In this document: in pieces, positions 1-8,564 of the stretch
Position numbering within the stretch: the stretch's first letter is position 1
How the letters are laid out: the number at the start of each line of letters is the position of its first letter
Assembly: GCF_002896875.1 (NCBI RefSeq)
Contig: NZ_CP023278.1
Span: 3,348,001 to 3,412,000 of the forward strand
Length of the DNA: 64,000 bases
DNA from: Nostoc sp. CENA543
GTDB lineage: Bacteria; Cyanobacteriota; Cyanobacteriia; Cyanobacteriales; Nostocaceae
Reading direction: 5' to 3'
Position numbers and translations under genes: made by a program
The notes under the pieces: generated by a model
The model's database searches: none
What the model was told of the DNA's origin: nothing
What the model saw: the letters and a program-made list of their open reading frames with translations, nothing else

Positions 1-192
1 AATCTGACCTTCATTGATGCGGCTGATAACTTCACCTTGGTCTACAACCCAAGTAGAATCACCTGCTGTCAGATTGGGTATTTGATAAACACCCGTAGCT
101 AATGCAGAGGTGGCAAATAATGAAGTAGCTAAAATTACCGTCAGTATCGGTAAGATGAGCCTGATAAAAACTTGGTTGAGGAGCTGCTGCAT
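1..192 (-). CDS. TPM-domain protein, N-terminal part (Psb32-like), cut by window edge
   Basis: Reading leftward from an ATG at 192, this frame stays open to the window edge, so only about 64 residues are visible. It begins with a basic start and a hydrophobic stretch (LPILTVILATSLFATSALA) ending in a plausible AxA-type signal cleavage site. It continues with TGVYQIPNL and WVVDQGEVISRIN, which resembles the opening of TPM domains, where a V-D-x-x-x-x-x-S pattern follows the signal peptide. In cyanobacteria the TPM family includes Psb32, a lumenal protein linked to photosystem II repair. That assignment is inferred from the N-terminus only; another secreted TPM protein is equally possible. The gene is divergent from the next one, with about 190 bp between them. 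Confidence 0.55.
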   Translation of the reverse strand, partial: MQQLLNQVFIRLILPILTVILATSLFATSALATGVYQIPNLTAGDSTWVVDQGEVISRINEGQI

Positions 193-383
193 TTGATAAT
201 CCTATAATACCGATTAGCATCAAAAATACTATACAACTAATGTCAAAATCACTTATTCCATAGGTTGATCATTAAAGACAAGAGCGATCGCTCTTCATCA
301 CCTAAGATGCTATTTCTGATATCTTAACTAAGATACTTGCTACTTTTTTATAGTGAATTTTATTGTGTTGACCGCACAAAAGT

Positions 384-1298
384 ATGGAAAAGAAACGTTT
401 TCCTGGTTTGAAAACCGAGTTTTATGAGCATCCGTTTGACCACAAGGCTTTAATGTCTTTGGAGCGAACCCCTGTATTACCTCTATTGTTGAATAAAGTT
501 AATGAGTACGGGATTGATAGATTGCTGCGGATGCAAATCACTGGAAGTGAATTCAAAGTTACGCCGCGCAATTTTCCCAGTCTCTATAATGCTTTTACGG
601 AAACCTGCAATATCCTCGATATTACTCCCACCCCAGAACTTTTTCTGTTTCGGGGTACAGGATACATCAAAGCCTACGCTGTTGGGGTAGAAAAGCCTGT
701 AGTGGGAATTAATCTGGAGGGGATGGAATGGCTTTCCCATGATGAATTGTTGTTTGTGTTCGGACACGAAGTTGCACGCATCAAAGGTAAATACTTGGCA
801 TACCAGCAAATGGCACATATTATGCCAGTGGTGAAAAATTTAATTAGTAGCACCACCTTCGGTATAGGTGGATTAGCGGCTAACGGCATAGAAATTGCTT
901 TATATAACTGGATAATTATGGCTAAATTTACCGCCGATCGCGCTGGTTTATTGGCGTGTCAAAATCAAGATGTGGCGATTACTGCTTTGATGAAATTGGG
1001 TGGTTTACCTCAAGAGTATTTAAATGAAGAAACCATTAATGATTTCGTCACCCAAGCGCGTAGTTTTGAATTTACTAATCTCGATAGTTTAGATAAATTC
1101 GCTAAGACTTTTAGCTTCATGGAACATCTTCTACCTTGGACAGTGATGAGAGCCTCGGAACTGTTGAAATGGGTAGACTCAGGCGAATATGACAACTTGT
1201 TGCAAGGAAAAGAACCCGTTCATCAGCAACCTACAACTTCTGAAGATAATGAAGACTGGAATTTCCTCAACGCCTGGGACGCAACTGAACAAAGTTAG
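384..1298 (+). CDS. M48-family peptidase homologue with lost zinc site (pseudoenzyme)
   Basis: This 304-residue protein has the fold markers of the M48 (Ste24/HtpX-like) metallopeptidases: a helix ending LLFVFGHEVARIKGK at about 122-136, then a hydrophobic segment (about 148-178), then FTADRAGLL (182-190). Active M48 enzymes carry HExxH plus a downstream Glu in an ExxAD motif as zinc ligands. Here His128 and Glu129 are present, but the second His is Arg132, and the position of the third ligand is Lys181. Two of three ligands are therefore missing, so zinc-dependent proteolysis is unlikely; a scaffold or regulatory role is an inference. The reading frame is otherwise intact. surE follows 33 bp downstream on the same strand and may be co-transcribed. 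Confidence 0.85.
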   Translation: MEKKRFPGLKTEFYEHPFDHKALMSLERTPVLPLLLNKVNEYGIDRLLRMQITGSEFKVTPRNFPSLYNAFTETCNILDITPTPELFLFRGTGYIKAYAVGVEKPVVGINLEGMEWLSHDELLFVFGHEVARIKGKYLAYQQMAHIMPVVKNLISSTTFGIGGLAANGIEIALYNWIIMAKFTADRAGLLACQNQDVAITALMKLGGLPQEYLNEETINDFVTQARSFEFTNLDSLDKFAKTFSFMEHLLPWTVMRASELLKWVDSGEYDNLLQGKEPVHQQPTTSEDNEDWNFLNAWDATEQS

Positions 1299-1331
1299 GA
1301 TCTATTTTTCTAATTACGAATTACAAATTAT

Positions 1332-2012
1332 ATGACCATAATCTTAACTAACGATGATGGTATTGATGCTCCAGGGATTAAGGCTTTGGTGCAAGCTGTA
1401 AATGGTCAAAAGTTTATTGTTGCTGCACCCAGGGATCATCAATCTGGTTGTGGTCATCAAGTCACCACCACTAGTCCCATTAAATTACAACAGCGTGGGG
1501 AATTTGAATATGCGATCGCTGGTACTCCTGCTGATTGTGTCAGAATTGCGGTAACGCATTTATGCCAAGATACTAAATTTGTCTTGTCTGGAATTAATGC
1601 TGGCGGTAACTTAGGCGTTGATGCCTATATTTCTGGTACTGTGGCGGCGGTGCGAGAGGCTGCTATGCACGGTATCCCTGGAATTGCGATATCTCACTAT
1701 CGTAAAGCCAAGCAAAATTTCGATTGGGAATTTGCAGCTAAGTTAACCGTGGAAATTTTAACTGATTTACTGCACCGCCCCCTAGAACCTTGGTGTTTTT
1801 GGAATGTGAATTTACCCCATCTCCAACCAGGAGAACCCGAACCAGAGATAGTATTTTGCCAACCATGTAATAAACCCTTACCTGTCAACTATCGCATTGA
1901 CGGTGATGATTTTTATTATGTCGGTGAATACGGCAAACGCGATCGCACCCCTGGTAGTGATGTTGATGTTTGTTTTTCTGGAAACATTGCAGTTACTCAA
2001 TTAAGGGTATAG
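1332..2012 (+). CDS. surE: 5'/3'-nucleotidase SurE
   Basis: SurE is a metal-dependent survival-associated phosphatase that dephosphorylates nucleoside 5'- and 3'-monophosphates. The protein is 226 residues, a little shorter than the usual 250-265. It shows the family signatures: TNDDGIDAPG near the N-terminus (the paired Asp bind metal), DHQSGCGHQVT with the conserved Ser, AGTPADCVRI, and SGINAGGNLG with the metal-binding Asn. The end is compact, without the C-terminal extension seen in some members. The upstream M48-like gene ends 33 bp before the ATG. A heptad repeat array starts 16 bp after the stop codon. Confidence 0.93.
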   Translation: MTIILTNDDGIDAPGIKALVQAVNGQKFIVAAPRDHQSGCGHQVTTTSPIKLQQRGEFEYAIAGTPADCVRIAVTHLCQDTKFVLSGINAGGNLGVDAYISGTVAAVREAAMHGIPGIAISHYRKAKQNFDWEFAAKLTVEILTDLLHRPLEPWCFWNVNLPHLQPGEPEPEIVFCQPCNKPLPVNYRIDGDDFYYVGEYGKRDRTPGSDVDVCFSGNIAVTQLRV

Positions 2013-2028
2013 GGAATGGGGACGAATC

Positions 2029-2074
2029 AATTCAAAATTCAAAATTCAAAATTCAAAATTCAAAATTCAAAATT
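2029..2074. repeat. Heptanucleotide tandem array (AAAATTC unit)
   Basis: About six copies of AAAATTC follow directly after surE. This is the short tandemly repeated (STRR) type known from heterocystous cyanobacteria. The following bases (to about 2210) are GGGGATTGGGGACTGGGG-type and CACTCAGCACTC-type degenerate heptads. Confidence 0.9.
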
Positions 2075-2206
2075 AAGAAGAGTTGGGGATTGGGGACTGG
2101 GGAGACAAGGTAGACAAGGTGGAATAGATTTCCTCACTCAGCACTCAAAACTCAGCACCGGCTAAACGCCGCGCTACCGCTAACAGCACTAAAAACTCAC
2201 CACTCA

Positions 2207-2542
2207 TCACTCTTCTTCATCTAAGCCCTGAATTAATGTAGTTAATTTGTCTAAAGTTTGTGTTAGTTGAGTTAACTTTTGTAATGAGTCATCTTGAGAT
2301 TCTGCAAGGCTTTGGACGGCATCACATAAAGCAAATATTTGATATCCTTGCTGTTGCAATTGTTTACCTTGTGCTTCCACTTGGCAACTAAGATTTTCTA
2401 ATCTGTCTGCTAGACGTTCAATGGTTTCTGTCGTAGAAAGTACAGCTTCTCCAATTTGCTCAACTATAGACTCTAGACGACTAACTTTTATTTCTACTCC
2501 AGATGAAATCATAACTTGCATACCCCGACTGTGAGAGAGCAT
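2207..2542 (-). CDS. Small coiled-coil protein, unknown function
   Basis: The frame gives up to 111 residues. From about residue 17 onward it is almost wholly heptad-patterned (repeated L/I/V with Q, E and K), for example SRLESIVEQIGEAV and LADRLENLSCQVEAQGKQL, predicting a long coiled coil. It ends with acidic DEEE. Two further Met codons at residues 8 and 11 (starts at 2521 and 2512) are possible true starts, since the first ten residues do not fit the coiled-coil pattern. No enzyme motif or membrane segment is visible. I do not recognise the family; small coiled-coil proteins of this kind are common in filamentous cyanobacteria. The stop lies inside a region of degenerate heptad repeats. 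Confidence 0.55.
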   Translation of the reverse strand: MLSHSRGMQVMISSGVEIKVSRLESIVEQIGEAVLSTTETIERLADRLENLSCQVEAQGKQLQQQGYQIFALCDAVQSLAESQDDSLQKLTQLTQTLDKLTTLIQGLDEEE

Positions 2543-3124
2543 TGTAATAGTTGAATGACAATATTAATTTGGTAGTTTAATTGATGAAATACAGCTTTCG
2601 ATAAATTGCTGTTTTCATACTATTTCTGCTTTGTTTTTTACTACTTCTAGCAAATGAGAGAAGTATTTCTATCAATAAACTGATAGTCCCGTCTATTGGA
2701 TAGGTATATGGTGGCCTTGTGATATCTAGGAGGGCGCGTCATCTGATGTTTCGCCTTCCGAATTTTAGATTTTAAATTTTGGATTATGGAATTGAATCTA
2801 AAATCTAAAATTAGTTGACTTAATCATTTTCTTTATACCAGTATTATTTTTTACAACAATGTTTACTGGCGTAAGTATTAGATTTTACAATAAAGCAATC
2901 TATTGGTAGCACCTTTCAGATGGGATAAATTATTTTCCACATATTAATCTGTATCAACCGTTGTCTACGAGATAGATTTATCTCTCTTTATATTAAGTTA
3001 ATAAAAATTCATCAATGTTAGAATATTGATAAATATTCAGTAAATATACTGTAAAGTCCTCAAATTCTAAATTGATTTCAGTTTATGTACTGATGTCATA
3101 ACAGTAATATTACTGTCATCTCAG
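2543..3124. other. A+T-rich intergenic region with an inverted dispersed repeat
   Basis: No convincing gene was found. An inverted AT-rich element lies at about 2757-2814 (ATTTTAGATTTTAAATTTTGG facing CTAAAATCTAAAATT); a related arrangement occurs at 38837-38980. The rest is unassigned. Confidence 0.5.
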
Positions 3125-3293
3125 AGAGTGATGAGTGCTGAGTGCTGAGTAATGAGTAATGAGTAATGAGTAATGAGTAATGAGTAATGAGTAATGAGTA
3201 ATGAGTAATGAGTGCTGAGTAATGAGTCATGAGCGGTGGGTGGTGAGTGGCGACTAATGACTAATGACTAATGACTATTGACTATTGACCCAT
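3125..3293. repeat. Heptad repeat array (GAGTAAT then ACTAATG/ACTATTG)
   Basis: The array has a long run of TGAGTAA/GAGTGCT heptads, then a switch to complementary-type GACTAAT and GACTATT heptads. The two halves could form an imperfect hairpin. It lies upstream of the site-2 protease gene. Confidence 0.9.
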
Positions 3294-3419
3294 TGCCTTG
3301 TTAACCACACCTGAACATACGGACACTACTACCGTTAGGAATATTAAAATCACTTAATATTTCGTTACAATGATCACAACGAGAGGTAAAAGACACAACT
3401 CTCGCTGCTGAAATCAAAG

Positions 3420-4550
3420 GTGAACGGCATGAACGGCACAATTCGCGTTGGGAATCTCTTCGGTATCCCTTTTTATATCCATCCGTCATGGTTTCTAGTT
3501 CTGGGTTTGGTAACTTGGAGTTATAGCGGTGGACTGATGGCACAATTTCCCCAGTTATCTGGAGGATTGGCGTTAATACTAGGATTGACGACGGCGTTAT
3601 TGTTGTTTGCTTCTGTCGTCGCCCACGAATTGGGACATAGCTTTGTCGCCATCCGCCAAGGTATTAATGTCAACTCAATTACATTGTTTATCTTTGGTGG
3701 TTTGGCGAGTCTAGAAGAAGAATCAAAAACACCAGGAGAAGCCTTTTGGGTGGCGATCGCTGGGCCGTTGGTCAGTCTGTTGCTATGTGGTATTGTTACG
3801 GTAATTGGTGTTACTAGTGCGGTATCTGGCCCCTTAGCTGCGATTCTGGGTGTTTTGGCTTCTGTAAACCTTGCCCTGGCTTTGTTTAACCTGATTCCTG
3901 GCTTACCTTTAGATGGTGGTAATATCCTTAAAGCGATTGTTTGGAAAATCACAGGTAAACCCTACAGAGGTATTACCTTTGCTAGTCGAGTCGGACAAAT
4001 TTTTGGTTGGGTAGCGATCGCTTCTGGTTTAATTCCTCTATTCTTATTTGGTAGTTTCGCTAACTTCTGGAATCTATTAGTTGGGTTCTTCCTGGTGCGA
4101 AATGCTGGTAACGCCGCACAATTTGCCAGAGTGCAAGAGAAACTCACAGGATTGACAGCAGCAGATGCAGTCACAGTTGATAGTCCGATTGTTGCTGCTG
4201 ATTTGAGTTTAAGAGAGTTTGCAGACCAACAAATTGTGTTAGGTAACAACTGGCGACGGTTTTTAGTCACCAACAATGAAGGACAATTAGTAGGTGCGAT
4301 CGCACTAGATGACTTACGCCGTATCAACACAGCATTGTGGTCAGAAACTCAAGTTAAAGATGTCATGCGACCAACTCCATCTACTACCATCCCATCCCAT
4401 CAACCATTACTAGAAGTAGTGCAATTACTCGAACAGCAACAAATATCAGCACTTCCCGTAATTCGTGATAACGGTGTGCTAGTGGGGATTTTAGAAAAAG
4501 CTGCCATCATCAACCTACTGCAAAGCAGCACCGAACCTAGTCTTGCATAG
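3420..4550 (+). CDS. Site-2 protease family protein (M50) with CBS domain pair
   Basis: This is an intramembrane zinc metalloprotease of the M50 family, predicted to cleave membrane-anchored substrates such as anti-sigma factors. The 376-residue protein has a conserved N-terminus (GNLFGIPFYIHPSWF), hydrophobic segments, the zinc motif HELGH (about residues 69-73) and the second motif NLIPGLPLDGG (about 157-167) that supplies the third zinc ligand. After the membrane core come two CBS repeats (about 245-375), ending in VLVGILEKAAIINLL; CBS pairs usually bind adenine nucleotides and regulate the protein. The first possible start is GTG at 3420 with an ATG three codons later (3429), and either could be used. 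A good terminator lies 33 bp after the stop. The substrate cannot be told from the sequence. Confidence 0.92.
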   Translation: MNGMNGTIRVGNLFGIPFYIHPSWFLVLGLVTWSYSGGLMAQFPQLSGGLALILGLTTALLLFASVVAHELGHSFVAIRQGINVNSITLFIFGGLASLEEESKTPGEAFWVAIAGPLVSLLLCGIVTVIGVTSAVSGPLAAILGVLASVNLALALFNLIPGLPLDGGNILKAIVWKITGKPYRGITFASRVGQIFGWVAIASGLIPLFLFGSFANFWNLLVGFFLVRNAGNAAQFARVQEKLTGLTAADAVTVDSPIVAADLSLREFADQQIVLGNNWRRFLVTNNEGQLVGAIALDDLRRINTALWSETQVKDVMRPTPSTTIPSHQPLLEVVQLLEQQQISALPVIRDNGVLVGILEKAAIINLLQSSTEPSLA

Positions 4551-4582
4551 TTTTCTCATCGAAAAACGCTCCTTCTCTGACT

Positions 4583-4610
4583 TCCCTCAGAATTACTGGG
4601 GGATTTTTTT
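4583..4610 (+). terminator. Rho-independent terminator after the site-2 protease gene
   Basis: The stem TCCCTCAG / CTGGGGGA with loop AATTA is followed by seven T residues. Confidence 0.8.
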
Positions 4611-4663
4611 ACAGTTAAGAAGTGTCAAAATGTTAAATGTAAACTTTCATCACAAACACACTT

Positions 4664-4951
4664 ATGCCGAAAGCTACTTGGAATGGGGCTGTACTAGCTG
4701 AAAGCGACCAAACTATCGTCGTGGAAGGAAATCATTATTTCCCCCCAGATGCAATTAACAAAGAATATTTTCAAGACAGTGACACTCATACGACTTGTCC
4801 GTGGAAAGGAGTTGCTAGTTACTACAGTATCGCCGTTGATGGACAAGTCAACAAAGATGCTGCTTGGTACTATCCCAGCACTAAGGAAAAAGCGAAGAAT
4901 ATTGAAGGTTATGTTGCTTTTTGGCGAGGTGTAAAGGTCGAAAATAATTAG
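4664..4951 (+). CDS. DUF427 domain protein
   Basis: The 95-residue protein covers a single DUF427 domain, a small beta-rich fold. Typical sequence marks are MPKATWNGAVLAES, the VVEGNHYFPP segment, TTCPWKGVASYYS and the near C-terminal YPSTKEKAKNIEGYVAFW. The family is widespread in bacteria and fungi, and its biochemical role is unknown. The gene stands alone between the terminator of the site-2 protease and a degenerate copy of the AGGACT palindrome. The ATG is the only reasonable start. Confidence 0.9.
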   Translation: MPKATWNGAVLAESDQTIVVEGNHYFPPDAINKEYFQDSDTHTTCPWKGVASYYSIAVDGQVNKDAAWYYPSTKEKAKNIEGYVAFWRGVKVENN

Positions 4952-4962
4952 AACTACTTTAG

Positions 4963-5019
4963 GTTGGTAGTAAGCACTTTATTGCTGGAAAAATTAGGAC
5001 TAAAGTCCTTACTACGAAC
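4963..5019. repeat. AGGACT palindromic repeat, degenerate copy
   Basis: This is the least symmetrical of five copies in the window. The right arm (AGGACTAAAGTCCTTACTACGAAC is split here for length: AGGACTAAAGTCC, then TTACTACGAAC) is intact, while the left arm has drifted (GTAGTAAGCACTTTATTGCT). Confidence 0.75.
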
Positions 5020-5097
5020 TTGTTTTTGCAAAACTTCAAGGAAACACCCTAAAATCTGAGATTTGATTTTCCCCTACACCCCCACACCCCTACACCC

Positions 5098-5817
5098 TTA
5101 CACCCCTTCCTCTGAGTTAACTGCTAAAAATGCCACCTTAGCGGCTGCTTGTTCGGCGGCTTTAATGGAGCGTCCTTTGCCTTCACCGAGTTTTTTATCA
5201 TACAACCACACCTCCGCCATGAACCGTTCTTGAGTGCGGTTAGCTTGATTGATTTCCACAACTCGATATTCTGGTAAAACTTTGAATTGGGCTTGTGTCC
5301 ACTCTTGGAGGGCGGCTTTGTAATTTAATCTGGCGGGATCGAGGCGAATTTCTGCGGCTAGTTGGCGAAAGTGAAAGTCTAACCAAGGGCGAATCAAGTC
5401 TAAATTATTGGTACTGAGGTAAAGCGCACCTAAAACAGCCTCAAAAGCGTCCGCCAGTCGTGATTCTTGACCAATTTTATCACTAGTGGCACTACCGGCG
5501 ACGAGTAAATGTAACTCTAAACCGTATTCTCTGGCTAATTGGGCGAGGATGCGATCGCTCACCAACACAGAACGAATCGCCGCAAAATCTCCCACTTGTC
5601 CATCGGGATAAGTTTCCCACAAAACCACAGCCGCCGCCAATCGCACCACCGCATCACCAACAAATTCTAGTTGTTCATAATTAGCGGAATCGGAAACAGT
5701 AGGATGAGTCAACGCTAAATCCAATAATTCCCACTTAATCGGTGCAGTGGTGGACAAACCCAACTTTCTTACTAAACTCTCAAGCTGTCGCTGACGACGC
5801 GGATAAACAACATTCAT
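5098..5817 (-). CDS. rnc: Ribonuclease III
   Basis: RNase III cleaves double-stranded RNA, including rRNA precursors. The 239-residue protein has the catalytic domain first: ALTHPTVSDSANYEQLEFVGDAVV carries the signature region (usual form NERLEFLGDAVL), with Glu and Asp ligands present, and RLADAFEAVLGALYL supplies the second acidic pair. The double-stranded RNA-binding domain follows from about residue 160: NYKAALQEWTQAQ, then GEGKGRSIKAAEQAAAKVA. The family marks and length are normal. The ATG at 5817 lies next to a TTAGTCA heptad array. Cyanobacteria often carry more than one RNase III-type gene, so this may not be the only one. Confidence 0.93.
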   Translation of the reverse strand: MNVVYPRRQRQLESLVRKLGLSTTAPIKWELLDLALTHPTVSDSANYEQLEFVGDAVVRLAAAVVLWETYPDGQVGDFAAIRSVLVSDRILAQLAREYGLELHLLVAGSATSDKIGQESRLADAFEAVLGALYLSTNNLDLIRPWLDFHFRQLAAEIRLDPARLNYKAALQEWTQAQFKVLPEYRVVEINQANRTQERFMAEVWLYDKKLGEGKGRSIKAAEQAAAKVAFLAVNSEEGV

Positions 5818-5868
5818 TAGTTATTAGTCATTAGTCATTAGTTATTAGTTATTAGTCATTAGTCATTG
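5818..5868. repeat. Heptad array (TTAGTCA/TTAGTTA)
   Basis: Seven tandem heptads immediately upstream of the rnc start codon. Confidence 0.85.
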
Positions 5869-5992
5869 ATTGAGATGGCAAATTTCTTAGTTTTGATTCA
5901 TGGCGTTGCATATTTTAGACATGGGTAAAATTCCTACCCTGCCAAAATTATCTCCTGAGTCATAAGTAAACAGTTGATAGTCGTTGCTATAG

Positions 5993-6031
5993 ACTATGGA
6001 CTATTGACTAATGACCATTGACTAATGACTA
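5993..6031. repeat. Short heptad array next to the rnpB 3' end
   Basis: ACTATTG/ACTAATG units end four bases from the predicted RNase P RNA 3' terminus. Confidence 0.8.
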
Positions 6032-6034
6032 AAA

Positions 6035-6483
6035 GAGGAGAGAGTTGGTAGTAAGCCGGGTTCTGTTTTCTGTGTAGATTGCTCTACAAGAAGGCGGTTA
6101 TCTATCTGGGACGTTTGTTACCAAACGCCTCTAGCGGCTCTTTTTAAGCGGAACTGGTAAAAGACCAACCATAATTCCTACGGCCTTGCTCCCAACCGGG
6201 GTTTACCGAGCCAACGCCTCTCGACGTTGCTGGTGCGCTCTTACCGCACCTTTGCACCCTTACCAAATCTAGGGATTGGGGATCAGGGATTAGGGATTGG
6301 GCAATTTCTCACCCAGTCCCCAATCCCCAGTCCCCAGTCCCTAATTCTGGCGGTATCTTTCTGTGGCACTATCCTCACGATCGCTCGCACTGGACGTTAT
6401 CCAGCAAGTCTGGTCTTTGGGGAGTCCGGACTTTCCTCAAACCAGTATTCACTGATCTGCAACCGCCTACGCCTACTCTCTCC
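6035..6483 (-). ncRNA. rnpB: RNase P RNA (bacterial type A), with repeat-containing hairpin
   Basis: This is the catalytic RNA of ribonuclease P, which matures the 5' ends of tRNAs. On the minus strand the RNA begins near 6483 and shows the universal blocks: GGAAAGTCCGGACTCC (complement of 6421-6436), the CACAGAAA/TACCGCC segment, AAAGGTGCGGTAAGAGCGCACC, CTCGGTAAACCCCGGTTGGG, and near the 3' end ACAGAACCCGGCTTAC (complement of 6051-6066). The terminal stem pairs GGAGAGAG with CTCTCTCC. The variable P12 position (6271-6346) is filled by inverted GGGATTGGGGA/TCCCCAATCCC heptads that would fold into a long hairpin, a feature known from Nostoc and Anabaena RNase P RNAs. An open reading frame on the plus strand here is not a gene. 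Confidence 0.96.
6271..6346. repeat. Inverted heptad repeats in the rnpB P12 region
   Basis: AGGGATTGGGGATCAGGG faces CCCCAATCCCCAGTCCCCAG with GCAATTTCTCACC between them. The repeat sits in the RNA where helix length is free to vary. Confidence 0.9.
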
Positions 6484-6527
6484 CTAGTTACAGTGTAATC
6501 GCCAATGATCGCATCTGTGCTGTTTGA

Positions 6528-7229
6528 TTATTTCTTTTTGTTCCAAGGTAAGGCGTAAGTCCAAGGTAATTTTCTCACGGTGAAGGGACAATCAATAATG
6601 CAGATGGGGGGATATTCTGCACCGGGAGCTAAACCTGCTCTGATTTCCGATAACCGCAGGACAAGTTGTAGCGAAAATCCTAATTCTTTGCCTCTATTCA
6701 TGAAATCGCCATACATTTTCTTTTGTGGTGGCCCGCCTTTTTGTAAACCACTAATATTCATAAGCGGTTTTTTTACTGTATAAACCCCTGTTTCTTTATC
6801 CCGTTCAAATAAGTCCTCGGCGGTGATATTTTCTGTCAATGTTTTCTTGGGAACTATCAGACTAGGACTTTGAGATATAGCCAAGTCACGGGTTAAATCT
6901 GGTGATTTTCTAATGACTCGGCATGATTTATTATTGAGGATTAAAGAGCTATTATCCCAGTCTACATAGATGGCTAAATCATCAGATTTATTCTCAATTG
7001 TCATTGAGAGTTCTTTGAGTTCATCTATCGGCTCTGATGCTTTAAATTTAAAGTTGACACTAATTTTTCCGTCTAGACCTTGCTCTTTCAGCTTGTCGTC
7101 TACCTCACCTTTTTTAAATTCATATTTAATCCGATCATCAACGGATTCAACCATTAAATTAAAGACGTAAGCAACTCCAAGAATATAAAGAGTTAATACT
7201 ACTAAATTTTGGTCACTATTTGTAGTCAT
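6528..7229 (-). CDS. Membrane-anchored protein of unknown function
   Basis: The 233-residue protein starts with a short polar segment and one hydrophobic helix (about residues 9-26, VVLTLYILGVAYVFNLM), followed by a mixed alpha/beta soluble part. This looks like a single-pass anchored protein. Notable stretches are KFKASEPIDELKELSMTIEN, the predicted strands LAIYVDWDNSSLILNNKSC, and a basic end, PWNKKK. No catalytic motif was recognised. The pattern of a beta-sandwich stating 'stiff' values such as VDWDNSS is suggestive of a structural or binding domain, but this is inference. The neighbours (rnpB and corA) give no functional hint. Confidence 0.6.
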   Translation of the reverse strand: MTTNSDQNLVVLTLYILGVAYVFNLMVESVDDRIKYEFKKGEVDDKLKEQGLDGKISVNFKFKASEPIDELKELSMTIENKSDDLAIYVDWDNSSLILNNKSCRVIRKSPDLTRDLAISQSPSLIVPKKTLTENITAEDLFERDKETGVYTVKKPLMNISGLQKGGPPQKKMYGDFMNRGKELGFSLQLVLRLSEIRAGLAPGAEYPPICIIDCPFTVRKLPWTYALPWNKKK

Positions 7230-7255
7230 ATTTTAAAAAATTATAAGACTTGTGT

Positions 7256-7316
7256 GTACACCAATCCCCAATACCCAATACCCAATCCCCAGTCCCCAAT
7301 CCCCAATCCCCAACCC
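7256..7316. repeat. Heptad array (CCCCAAT/CCCCAGT)
   Basis: About eight CCCCAAT-type units lie between corA and the unknown membrane-anchored gene. Confidence 0.88.
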
Positions 7317-8462
7317 TCATTCCCGCTTAATGCTGGTGGAATTTTCTAACCAACCCCGTTGCCAGAATAAAAATAATAAACCAAAACCGATGAATCCCAT
7401 GACGGCTAGACAAAGTGGATAACCCCAATACCAATTCAGTTCGGGCATATTATATGGCGATTTATCGGTATTGAAGTTCATACCGTAAATACCTGCAATA
7501 AAAGTTAGGGGAATAAAGATAGAGGAAACTACTGTGAGTAGCTTCATCACTTCATTCATTTTGTTACCGACGGCTGAGAGATACACATCCATCAAGCCAG
7601 ATGCTAGCTCTCGGTAAGTTTCTACCATATCCATGACTTGGACTGCATGGTCGTAGCAATCCCTTAAATAAATTTGTACATCTTCACTAATTAAGTCACT
7701 GCGATCGCGTATTAAAGCATTAATCGCGTCCCGTTGTGGCCAGATAGCACGGCGTAATTGCAATAATTCTCGCCGCAGTTGGTAAATTTTTTGTAGGGTT
7801 TTGCGGGTAGGTTTAGCGATTACTTCTTCTTCTAAATCTTCTAATTGTTCACCGTAACGCTCTAAAACCGGAAAAAAGCCGTCAACAATAGAGTCTAGTA
7901 AAGCATAAGCTAAATAATCTGTGCCTTGCTTGCGAATAATTCCTTTTCCTCTTTCAATTCTGACTCTCACACCCTCAAAACAATCATGTTCTGGTTCTTC
8001 TTGAACTGTGAGCAGATAATATTTACCTAAAATTAAACTGACTTGTTCGCTATAAAAACCATAGTCTTTTTCTTTAGGGACTACCATCCGCGCTATAAAT
8101 AGTAGTTGGTCATCATAATCTTCGACTTTCGGACGCTCCGAGACATTGACCACATCTTCTAAAACCAGAGATGATAATTCAAAGATTTTTCCCATTCTTT
8201 CTAAAATGTCCTGATTACCTAAACCCTGGACATCTACCCAAGAAACAGATTCTTGGTCAAGATAGGGAATACATTCTTCTGGGGTTGCTACTTGTTGACG
8301 AATAAAACTAGTTTGGTTGTAGTCTATTAAATAAATAGTTGGTGGTGGAGCATCTGCATCAATGATGATTGTTCCTGGTAGAGTTCCTGGGTAGTGATAA
8401 AATTCATCCCTACGGGATCTCATGGACTCTTGGCGGCGCAGTTTTTTGAGCATTCTAACCAT
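7317..8462 (-). CDS. corA: Magnesium/cobalt transporter CorA
   Basis: CorA is a pentameric Mg2+ (and Co2+/Ni2+) channel of the inner membrane. The 381-residue protein has a long cytoplasmic N-terminal alpha/beta domain, an extended stalk helix (LREQL-like segments such as QLEDLEEEVIAKPTRKTLQKIYQ are too long to quote whole), and two C-terminal membrane helices: LLTVVSSIFIPLTFIAGIYG and the segment after NWYWGYPLCLAVMGF. The family signature YGMNFN, which forms the channel entrance, follows the first helix. The C-terminus is short and basic. An alternative start at the fourth codon (MLKK) is possible. The gene is monocistronic, with a heptad array just downstream. Confidence 0.94.
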   Translation of the reverse strand: MVRMLKKLRRQESMRSRRDEFYHYPGTLPGTIIIDADAPPPTIYLIDYNQTSFIRQQVATPEECIPYLDQESVSWVDVQGLGNQDILERMGKIFELSSLVLEDVVNVSERPKVEDYDDQLLFIARMVVPKEKDYGFYSEQVSLILGKYYLLTVQEEPEHDCFEGVRVRIERGKGIIRKQGTDYLAYALLDSIVDGFFPVLERYGEQLEDLEEEVIAKPTRKTLQKIYQLRRELLQLRRAIWPQRDAINALIRDRSDLISEDVQIYLRDCYDHAVQVMDMVETYRELASGLMDVYLSAVGNKMNEVMKLLTVVSSIFIPLTFIAGIYGMNFNTDKSPYNMPELNWYWGYPLCLAVMGFIGFGLLFLFWQRGWLENSTSIKRE

Positions 8463-8564
8463 GCACTGTCACCCGTTTGCATTTACAGGCTGTTTGAACA
8501 ATCTTCATTGTCGACAGGAAAACGAAATTTAACAAGTGCAAGTAAAAAAAAATACTAAAATCTG

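Noticed and set aside
2029-2074. Tandem repeats as a CRISPR array
   Set aside because: Units are 7 bp with no spacers; the same holds for all arrays in the window.
3301-3543. 80-residue minus-strand frame with CRSC and CDHC, zinc-ribbon-like
   Set aside because: Half of it lies antisense to the conserved start of the site-2 protease, and the only clear starts are within that gene. The CxxC spacing could be chance; worth a conservation check but not called.
6227-6487. 86-residue plus-strand frame
   Set aside because: It lies inside the RNase P RNA gene on the other strand and includes repeat DNA.
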